DNA of 64,000 nt from the NCBI GenBank assembly GCA_963760935.1, contig CAVXFB010000006.1:558001-622000 (forward strand), given 5' to 3'. The notes beneath the pieces are model-generated. The model did no database searches and was not told where the DNA came from. It saw only the letters and a list, made by a program, of their open reading frames with translations. The translations under genes and the position numbers were made by a program. This document shows, piece after piece, positions 35,933 to 42,799 of the stretch. The DNA comes from CAVXFB01 sp963760935 (GTDB lineage: Bacteria > Planctomycetota > Planctomycetia > Pirellulales > Thermoguttaceae). Numbering within the stretch: the stretch's first letter is position 1; each line of letters opens with the position of its first letter.

Positions 35933-37343
35933 TAACCCAGTTGCGAAACCAAGCCAGCAGCGAGCTACGACCAATAGTGCCTGTTGGACGGCCGTCCTTC
36001 GTTATGACTACGCGGCGGACGGAAACGCGGCAGAGGAATTCGTAGACCACGCGTATTGGCGTATCCTCCTCGTAACAAATGACGTTTGGCCGCATGACCG
36101 TGCTCACTGGCCGTTGCCAGCAATCGGGCGACGCCATCGCGGCCATCAAGTCTTTTTCCGAGAGGAAGCCCGCCAGTGTGCCGGCGTCATCCAAGACAGG
36201 CGTGGAGGGGAAACCCGAGTGCAGGAAGAATTGGGCCGCTTCGTCAATTGTCTGGTGCTCGCGAAGGCAGACGTTCAGCGGACTCATCACATCGCGGGCG
36301 ACAATCCCCTGAAAGATTCCCTCTTGCTGCTCCAGACGATGAATTGTCGGCTCGGCCGAATCTACCAGTTCGGCATAATGAATCACGCGGTCGCGGCCAA
36401 GGCGCTTCGCACACAGCAGGGCTTGGTCGGCCTGGTCGACGAGCTGTTCTGAATCTTGTGTGCCGCTTCGGCATTCGGCAACTCCGAAACTGCCGGTGAT
36501 CCGCATCTCGCGAGCTCCCACGGTGACGCAGAGCGCGGCGAGTCGTTGTCGGGCCCGTTCGGCCCATCCGACCGCATCGGCCTCCGCGGTGTCGGGCAGC
36601 AGGACGCAGAACTCTTCGCCACCATAGCGGCAAATGGAGTCGCTCGCCCGACAAGTGCTCACCAGCAGTTCGGCCACCGCCTTGAGCAGTGCGTCGCCGG
36701 CGGGATGGCCGTAAACGTCGTTACTTTGCTTGAAGAAATCCAGGTCCAACATCACGCAGCTTAGGGGCGACCTCGAGCGGCGCGAACGGTGCCATTCTTT
36801 GGCCAATGATTCGTAGAAGCAGCGCTGCGTCATCAGTCCCGTCAAGCCGTCTGTGCGGGCCATCAGATTGAGCCGGCGCTCCAGTTCCAATACCCGCGAG
36901 CCGGACCGCATGCGAGCTAACAGTTCTGCTTCGGAGACGGGCTTGGCGAGGAAGTCATCAGCGCCGACTTCCAATCCGGCAATCATTTCGTCCGGTGCCG
37001 TTTTTACCGTGAGAAAAAGGACGTAGACGTAATGAGGCAGGGCCATCTCGCGTATGCGACGGCACAGTTCGAGGCCGTTGATGCGCGGCATTTCCCAGTC
37101 GGTAATGACGAAGTCCGGGCACTCTGCCTCAATGGCGTCCAGCGCCTCTTGCCCGTCGGTGGCCGTCCTCGTGGGATAGCCGGCCTTCTGTAGCCAACGC
37201 GAAAGCAACCGCAGGATGGCGGGATCGTCATCGCCCACCAACACTTTGTAGTCGGCCGCTACCGTCGATGCCGGGAAAGAAAACACGTCGTCGCCGTTCC
37301 GTTGTAGAAGCGATTGCCTTTGACAAACAATCCTAGCTTGCAT
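35859..37343 (-). CDS. REC-GGDEF-CBS signalling protein (diguanylate cyclase)
   Basis: This 494-residue protein starts at the ATG at 37343 behind an AAAGGAT site. Domain order is as follows. The receiver domain has YKVLVGDDDPAILRLL, the phospho-acceptor Asp in PDFVITDWEMPRINGLEL and Lys in FLAKPVSEAELL. The GGDEF domain has RTDGLTGLMTQRCFYE, MLDLDFFKQSNDVYGHPAGD and the active-site motif RYGGEEFCVLL. A pair of CBS motifs follows (VMSPLNVCLREHQTIDEAAQFFL and VMRPNVICYEEDTPIRVVYEFL). It should make cyclic di-GMP in response to phosphorylation, with CBS domains perhaps sensing adenosine nucleotides. A PilZ-like receptor gene lies elsewhere in the window (1825-2328). Confidence 0.92.
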   Translation of the reverse strand: MQARIVCQRQSLLQRNGDDVFSFPASTVAADYKVLVGDDDPAILRLLSRWLQKAGYPTRTATDGQEALDAIEAECPDFVITDWEMPRINGLELCRRIREMALPHYVYVLFLTVKTAPDEMIAGLEVGADDFLAKPVSEAELLARMRSGSRVLELERRLNLMARTDGLTGLMTQRCFYESLAKEWHRSRRSRSPLSCVMLDLDFFKQSNDVYGHPAGDALLKAVAELLVSTCRASDSICRYGGEEFCVLLPDTAEADAVGWAERARQRLAALCVTVGAREMRITGSFGVAECRSGTQDSEQLVDQADQALLCAKRLGRDRVIHYAELVDSAEPTIHRLEQQEGIFQGIVARDVMSPLNVCLREHQTIDEAAQFFLHSGFPSTPVLDDAGTLAGFLSEKDLMAAMASPDCWQRPVSTVMRPNVICYEEDTPIRVVYEFLCRVSVRRVVITKDGRPTGTIGRSSLLAWFRNWVITKGLVLPPCSDPDCALGPSVACE

Positions 37344-37567
37344 TGATCCTTTGGGAAAAAACAATACACCTGGGCGGGGGCGCCAGAAGCTAGCAGCGGC
37401 ATCATTGCCGGTATAATCGGACTAATACGACCGTAGTCGTTGGCGTTGGATGGGGCATCCCCCAAGCGTGGCGAAAAACGCGCCCCATGATGACCGTTTG
37501 CGGGCCGGGGCTTTGGGTGGCGCGGCCCTGTACGGGGCGAAGGGCGTGAATGCGCGTGCCAAACGGC

Positions 37568-38656
37568 TCACGGTCGGCTGATTTCGCCGAACGGGCTCGA
37601 CTTCCGTGGCAGCAGTTTGCAGAGAGCGATGCCGCCGAAATACAGAAACGTCAGCGGCATTGCCATTAGCATCATGCTGTAGGGATCGGGCGGCGTCAAC
37701 AAGGCCGCTACGACGAAGATCACCAGCACGGCAACCCGCCACTGGGATAGATAACTCTTTACCGAAAATGCGCCGATCCGTTCCATGAACAACATTACAA
37801 GCGGAAGTTGAAATCCGATGCCAAAGCCAACCGGAAGCCAGAGTACAAAACTGAGCCATTCGTTGATTCGCGGGTCGGGATCGATGCCAAGGCTGCGGTT
37901 AAAACTGAAAAGGAAGTTCAACACCGGCTCGAAGACCACGAAGAAAGCCAACGCAGCACCCGTCAGGAACAGGCCGATACTGAACGGCAAATACATGTGG
38001 ACGTATTGCCGCTCGTGCGGATAGAGGCCGGCCGCCACGAAGTGCCATATCTGATAGAAGATCCACGGGCTGGCCAGCAACACGCCGACCAACAACGACG
38101 CCTTTACCCATACGGAGAAGGCCTCTTGGGCATTGAAGGTCTTGACCCGCAAACGCGGATCATCGGCGCTGCGGTGCCATAGGAACAGACGGATCATTGT
38201 GTCTTGGTCCGCCCTTGGATTTGCTTGGTCCTCTTTGTCCACCGCCGGCTTCTTCTCCGGCAACTGGAAGTTCTTGAACTGCTCCGGGTAAGCGGCTTTG
38301 AATGCCTGGAGCACTTCGGCCGGATCGATGTAGACCTCGTCGGCCAGCAGATTTTCTGTCAGCACCCGATGCTCAACCTCCGCGTTCGTCCACGGCAGCG
38401 GCTGGCCCGACGCCTGCATTCGCTCCAATTCGTCCTGGACCTTTGTGACGGATTCCTTTTGGTAATAGCGCTCCAGGGCATTTGAAAGCGGCGATCGAAT
38501 GAAGGCAACCACGTGACTGCCGACCATCAGCCCTAGTATGAATCCCACGGCCAGCCCGAGTGCCGACTTGATCAGGCAGTCCCGCAACTCTCCGAGGTGT
38601 TGCCCGAAGGTCATGGTGCTGTCACGGAACAGATCGTCTTCGCGAGATTGCGGCAT
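37568..38656 (-). CDS. tatC: twin-arginine translocase subunit TatC with enlarged first loop
   Basis: The 362-residue protein has the six-helix TatC plan. The cytoplasmic opening is MTFGQHLGELRDCLIKSALG, with the signal-peptide-binding Glu. Helix 2 ends in SPWIFYQIWHFVAAGLYPHERQYV, and the conserved late segment is FGIGFQLPLVMLFMERIG. The first periplasmic loop between helices 1 and 2 is about 125 residues, with charged helices and an Asp/Lys-rich stretch, against about 50 in E. coli. Such enlargement is seen in planctomycetes. No tatA or tatB is adjacent. Confidence 0.93.
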   Translation of the reverse strand: MPQSREDDLFRDSTMTFGQHLGELRDCLIKSALGLAVGFILGLMVGSHVVAFIRSPLSNALERYYQKESVTKVQDELERMQASGQPLPWTNAEVEHRVLTENLLADEVYIDPAEVLQAFKAAYPEQFKNFQLPEKKPAVDKEDQANPRADQDTMIRLFLWHRSADDPRLRVKTFNAQEAFSVWVKASLLVGVLLASPWIFYQIWHFVAAGLYPHERQYVHMYLPFSIGLFLTGAALAFFVVFEPVLNFLFSFNRSLGIDPDPRINEWLSFVLWLPVGFGIGFQLPLVMLFMERIGAFSVKSYLSQWRVAVLVIFVVAALLTPPDPYSMMLMAMPLTFLYFGGIALCKLLPRKSSPFGEISRP

Positions 38657-38754
38657 AGGAATGGGTGGGAGGCGCTTGGGCGATCAATCTAGTCTAACCG
38701 CAGCGTCCGCCGGCCGCAAGAAATCGCAAGAAGTAGGCAGATTCCGTGTGCCTG

Positions 38755-39933
38755 CTACTTAGCCAGCAGCCGCTCAACGCTTCTGGCAATCATCAGTTCC
38801 TCGTCGGTCCGTATGACTCGGACGGTCACGGGGCTGTCGTCCGACGAGATTATGGGGGCATTAGCGGCGTTCTTCGTAGCGTCGATCGTGATGCCGAGGC
38901 ACTCCAGATTTGCGCAAGTGCACGCCCGGACCTCGGCGGCATTTTCGCCTATCCCGCCGCTGAAGACGAGTGTATCGAGTCCGCCGAGGGCGGCGAGAAA
39001 CCCGCCAATCCATTTTTTGATCTGATAACAGAACAGGTCGACGGCGTCGGCCGCACGTTGGTCGGTCGCCCGATTGGCGAGCAGTTGGCGCATGTCGGCG
39101 GTTGTCTCCGAGACACCCAGCAAGCCCGAGCGACGGTTGACCATTTCGTAGAACTGGTCGGTCGTCATGTGTTCGACCGAACCGAGAAACCAAATCAGCC
39201 CGGGATCGAGATCGCCGCTGCGCGTGCTCATCGGAAAACCGGCGGTGGGCGTGAACGCCATGCTGGTGTCGATGCTGCGGCCGTTGTGGACCGCCGCCAT
39301 GCTCGCGCCGTTGCCCAGATGGGCCAAGATAATGCGGCCCTGGGCGGCGTCTGAACCTGCCACGCGCGACAGCTCCTCCATCAGGTACGCGTACGAAAGG
39401 CCGTGGAAACCATAGCGTCGCACGCCCATTTTCTCGTACTCGCGCGGAATCGGCAGTATCCGGGCGACGGGCGGCAAATCGGCGTGGAAGGCCGTGTCAA
39501 AACAAGCGATCTGCACAGTCGTCGGGTATTCACGCGAGATCGCTTCGATCAGTTCCACTTGCACGGGCAGATGCTCCGGCGCAAACGGGCTGATGCGATG
39601 CAACTCCGCGACCACGTCCGGCGTTATCCGATGCGGCTCTCGGTATCTCGCGCCCCCATGGACGATGCGATGGCCCACGGCAACCGGGGCGCCGCGACCG
39701 TCACGCTGGATCAACCGATCGATCAATTCTAGCGCTGCCGCAATGCGATCCGTGCCGCTAACGGGATATCCTTGTTTGCCGTTGTCGTCCGCGATTGTCA
39801 GTCGGCTCTCTGCCATGCCGATGCGGTCAACGTCGCCCCACAGCAGCCGCTGTGGCGGCTGCGACGCTGCGAACAGCGAGCACTTGAGCGTGGAGGAACC
39901 GCGGTTAACGGTCAACAGGCGGGCATGGTTCAT
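38755..39933 (-). CDS. ackA: acetate kinase
   Basis: The 392-residue protein has all ASKHA-family acetokinase blocks: TVNRGSSTLKCSLF (phosphate 1), VGHRIVHGGARY, IACFDTAFHADLP, YGFHGLSYAYL, ILAHLGNGASMAAVHNGRSIDTSM, and LVFSGGIGENAAEVRA. It makes acetyl phosphate plus ADP from acetate and ATP, or the reverse, giving ATP. In microcompartment loci such a kinase is the last step that recovers ATP from an acyl phosphate (PduW role). The pduT- and pduS-like genes lie upstream on the same strand, about 580 bases away, with a small plus-strand gene in the gap. Confidence 0.95.
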   Translation of the reverse strand: MNHARLLTVNRGSSTLKCSLFAASQPPQRLLWGDVDRIGMAESRLTIADDNGKQGYPVSGTDRIAAALELIDRLIQRDGRGAPVAVGHRIVHGGARYREPHRITPDVVAELHRISPFAPEHLPVQVELIEAISREYPTTVQIACFDTAFHADLPPVARILPIPREYEKMGVRRYGFHGLSYAYLMEELSRVAGSDAAQGRIILAHLGNGASMAAVHNGRSIDTSMAFTPTAGFPMSTRSGDLDPGLIWFLGSVEHMTTDQFYEMVNRRSGLLGVSETTADMRQLLANRATDQRAADAVDLFCYQIKKWIGGFLAALGGLDTLVFSGGIGENAAEVRACTCANLECLGITIDATKNAANAPIISSDDSPVTVRVIRTDEELMIARSVERLLAK

Positions 39934-40290
39934 TTCGTGCGTGAAAAACCGCGGGCTATGTGGTCATCGGAACTTAGGCGGCAAGGCGGCTTTTTTCCGC
40001 GTCTTCCTGCCGACCGCGACAGTCGCTATCCTAAGCCCCTATGAAAATTTTTCAACATGAACGCAACTGGCTGGTTTTGAAGTGCCTCGCGGTGGCTGGA
40101 TTTGCGCCCGGTCTTCCAGCCGCTCCGCTTCTTCCGGGCTTTCGGGCTCACGGCTCCGGGTGTGGCCAGCGATTAGTGATACGTCGGTGGTGCGGGACAA
40201 TCAACCCCAGCGGTTGCATGCCCCGCCGTGCAGGCTTAGTATAGGGGATGAGCGGGATATGTCCGCCATGGGAGGTTGAGGAACACCACA
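39934..40290. other. 357-base spacer upstream of ackA
   Basis: No gene is supported on either strand. It must hold the minus-strand promoter for ackA if it is transcribed separately from pduT, and the plus-strand promoter for the small gene at 40291, but no strong motif stands out. Confidence 0.4.
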
Positions 40291-40479
40291 ATGATTGACG
40301 ATCTCATCGTGGCTGAAGTTCGCAAGGCCCGAGACGAGTACGCCAGACGTTTTGACTACGACCTGGACGCGATCTGCAAGGACCTGCAACAGAGGCAAGC
40401 TCAATCTGGGAGAAAGGTCGTCTCATTTCCGCCCAAACGGCCCAAGCCCGCTATTGCGGGCCATCAAGGGTCGCCGTAA
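40291..40479 (+). CDS. small hypothetical protein of planctomycete type
   Basis: This 62-residue protein starts at the ATG at 40291, with a GGGAGGTTGAGG site upstream. The sequence MIDDLIVAEVRKARDEYARRFDYDLDAICKDLQQRQAQSGRKVV is a long charged helix with an RD-E-ARRF-YD-DAIC core. It is followed by a basic tail. From memory, short proteins with this core occur repeatedly in planctomycete and cyanobacterial genomes, sometimes beside toxin-like genes, but no function is established and no partner gene is adjacent. It lies opposite the pduT-ackA direction. Confidence 0.65.
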   Translation: MIDDLIVAEVRKARDEYARRFDYDLDAICKDLQQRQAQSGRKVVSFPPKRPKPAIAGHQGSP

Positions 40480-40509
40480 CCAGACCGTGTGACGCGGGCG
40501 TCAGCCCAG

Positions 40510-41070
40510 TTACAAGTAATCTCCGAACAACTCCCGGCTGGGGCGGGGAATGACGATTTCGGAGACCAGCAGGCCGCGGCTGCGGGCTTCGGCGGCTGCC
40601 ACTTGGACGCCTTGACGCACGTCGGCTACAGTGCCGGTCATCAGGCACAGCCCCTTGCCGCCCAGCGCCATGGCCACATGAATGCGCAGCAGCGTAATCC
40701 GGGCGGCCTTGGCGGCCGCGTCGGCCGCGGCCAACACGCTAACGCCGCTGAAGGTTTCGATGACGCCCAAGGCGTCGGCCTTTTCCGGGCCGAGGGCGAC
40801 CGATTGACCCAACGCCGGGAAGACCGACGGGTGGACGTTGGCCAGGACTAATTGGTCGATGATCGCCTCGCCGGCGTTTTGCAGGCCCGACTGGACGGCC
40901 GCCTCAACGTCGCTGACGCCGCCGCCGACGACGATCAAGTACTTGCCAGAACAGATCGTGCGCGCGATCAGCAAATCGACCGATGCCGCCTTGAGCATCT
41001 CGTCCTCAATTTGGTAGCCGATGCCGATGCTGGAGAGTTCGATCGCGCCAATCGCTGTAGGGGTGGGCAT
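40510..41070 (-). CDS. pduT: tandem-domain microcompartment shell protein, PduT-like
   Basis: This 186-residue protein (ATG at 41070) has two BMC domains: residues 4-85 (AIGAIELSSIGIGYQIEDEMLKAASVDLL and GVSDVEAAVQSGL) and residues 97-180 (ALGVIETFSGVSVLAAADAAAKAARITLL and VADVRQGVQVAAAEA). Domain order and the linker VLANVHPSVFPAL match PduT of the propanediol compartment. Cys40 in TICSGKY sits where PduT places the pore cysteine that binds a [4Fe-4S] cluster, so an electron-conducting pore is likely. It follows the pduS-like gene by 22 bases, as in the pdu operon. Confidence 0.93.
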   Translation of the reverse strand: MPTPTAIGAIELSSIGIGYQIEDEMLKAASVDLLIARTICSGKYLIVVGGGVSDVEAAVQSGLQNAGEAIIDQLVLANVHPSVFPALGQSVALGPEKADALGVIETFSGVSVLAAADAAAKAARITLLRIHVAMALGGKGLCLMTGTVADVRQGVQVAAAEARSRGLLVSEIVIPRPSRELFGDYL

Positions 41071-41092
41071 GTTGGATCTGTCGTCGTTATGG

Positions 41093-42422
41093 TTATTGTT
41101 TTTCAATCCAGATCGTACCGTTGTCGATTGCGGTAACCGTACCGTCGATCGAGGCGTGGATCGGCGCACCAAGCGCCGGCTTGCCGTTGGCGATCGGAGG
41201 CCGAGCAATGGTTTGGCCCTTTGTGACCTGCTGCCCCGGCGTCACCGACGCCTCGCAGGGAGCGCCGATGTGCTGCTTCAACTTGATGCCGACTCGACGG
41301 GCGGCCAACGGCGTGTCGTTCAACGGGCCGACGTTTCGGAAGCGTCGCAGTCCCAACTTTGTCAACAGACGTTGCATCGGCGCCTTGCGGTTGGCCATGT
41401 GCAGCTCTGGACGACGCGGGTTAAACGGCGGATCCTCCCAACGGCGCTTTTCGGCCGCCAGCCGGCGCTTGTTTTGCGTGCAAACGTTCTTTGGGTCGAG
41501 GTCTTCGGGGCAGGAATAGAGGCTGCACAGGTTGCATTCACAACAGAACTGCGTACCGATGACGTTAGACTCTCCGACCAGATTGAACTCGAGGCTCCGC
41601 ATTGCTCGATGCGGCTCGATAGGGTGGCCCAAGAGCCAACGCGGGCAGAGCTCGGTGCAAAAACTGCACTGGTCGCAGGCGCTGCGGCCGATCCGCACAA
41701 TGTCCTTCCAATCTTGCCGGCGACGGCGAACGACCACGTGGTCGTCGGGCAGCACGATCACGCCGCCAGTGGTCTTGTCGACTAAGGCGTCGTGGTTCGG
41801 TTCGAGGTATCCCATCATCACGCCGCCAACGATGTAGTTGGCATCGGCAATGGTCGGCCCACCGGCCGCAGCGACGCATTCGGACAGCGTCATGCCCAAG
41901 GGCACTCGAAGCGTGACCGGCTCGGCTACGGCCCCGGCCACCGTCAGATATTTCTCGGTGACGGGATGATCGGCCGCATGAGCGACGTTCATGGCGGTCT
42001 CCACGTTCATCACCACGGCGCCGACCGCCAGTGGAATGCCGCCCGGTGGAATGACGCGGCCAAGGACGTCATAGACCAGGACGAACTCGTCGCCGGCCGG
42101 ATAGGCGTCTCGAAGCGGGGCCACCTCCATATCTCCGGGCAACTTGGACCGCAGCAGCTTGATCACATCGCCGTATTTCTCTTTGATGCCTATGATGCCG
42201 CGGGCGGCCCCGACGAGCCGCATTCCGATCGACGTGCCTTCAAGTACGTCCTCGACATAATCGCGGAGGACTTCCTTGTCCTTGTGCAGCAGCGGTTCGC
42301 ACTCGGCGGCGTTAATGATGACCGTATCGGCCTTGCCGGCCAGTTTAATGTGCGTAGGGAAGCCTGCCGCCCGCGCCGACAACGCCGGCGTCAAAGATAT
42401 CGTTCGTGGTGATCTGAGTCAT
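41093..42422 (-). pseudogene. pduS: PduS-like flavin/iron-sulfur electron-transfer protein, frameshifted near the N-terminus
   Basis: The protein matches PduS/RnfC-like barrels. Conserved parts are FPTHIKL, INAAECEPLLHKDKEV, AYPAGDEFVLVYDVLGRVIPP, VGAVVMNVETAMNVA, then two cysteine sets CDQCSFCTELCPRWL and CCECNLCSLYSCPEDLDP for [4Fe-4S] clusters, and an SLBB and C-terminal lipoyl-like end (LGAPIHASIDGTVTAIDNG). The family start MTQITTNDIFDAGVVGAGG is in another frame, from the ATG at 42422. Two bases appear to be missing at about 42367, where GGC GGC GCA GGC would give GAGGAGFPTH. As written the gene has no good start after the shift. Confidence 0.85.
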
Positions 42423-42799
42423 AGGGCCACTGGGGTGCATGGTGCGGAATCTTACTAATATACAACCTTGTACCGTCTGCGAAAGCGATTGTGGCGGCAT
42501 TCATCCAAACATCGATGTCGGCGGCATTTCAGTCCGTCCAATGCGATCACTTGACCATTCGGTCCAGACAAAGCAACTACTTGCAGATTAACAAGTTAAG
42601 TAGGCTAAGTCGACCTATTCCGCGTCGGTGGGCTTGCAAATGTGCCTGTCCCAGCAAACACTTATGGGTTCGCGCCAGGGCCGCAGAGCATGCCACTGCG
42701 GAGAGTTTTAGGGTGTCGCGAAGGCGTTGTTGCCTCAAGGGAAACGATGCCGGAAGCGCACCCTATTTGTAGTTTGGCGTGGCCCGATCGAATCGAAAC
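42423..42799. other. intergenic region with divergent promoters and transporter leader
   Basis: The first 150 bases include an AT-rich segment (TTACTAATATACAAC at about 42450) that may hold the pduS promoter on the minus strand. The second half, from about 42631, is the structured leader described separately. No gene is seen. Confidence 0.5.
42631..42780 (+). promoter_or_regulatory. conserved structured leader of the first APC transporter gene
   Basis: This leader aligns with the one before the second transporter gene (45234-45385). Both contain a GG-TTGCAAA start, ACTTATGRGTTCRCGCCA (42660-42677 here), and a later GGGTGTC segment. A stem AGGGTG/CACCCT (42710-42715 with 42759-42764) corresponds to GGGGTG/TACCCC in the other copy, with compensating changes. 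A T-rich stretch follows. The arrangement suggests a cis-acting RNA element or attenuator of unknown class. Confidence 0.5.

Noticed and set aside
38755..42422. Full planctomycete-type microcompartment locus
   Set aside because: No BMC-H or BMC-P shell genes, aldolase or aldehyde dehydrogenase are present; only the pduS, pduT and ackA members are seen.
42423..42445. B12-box-like GCCACTG upstream of pduS
   Set aside because: It points away from pduS, and the conserved core of a cobalamin riboswitch is absent.
42631..42780. ydaO-type cyclic di-AMP riboswitch upstream of the KimA-like gene
   Set aside because: The leader lacks the expected conserved segments. It is kept as an unassigned structured leader.
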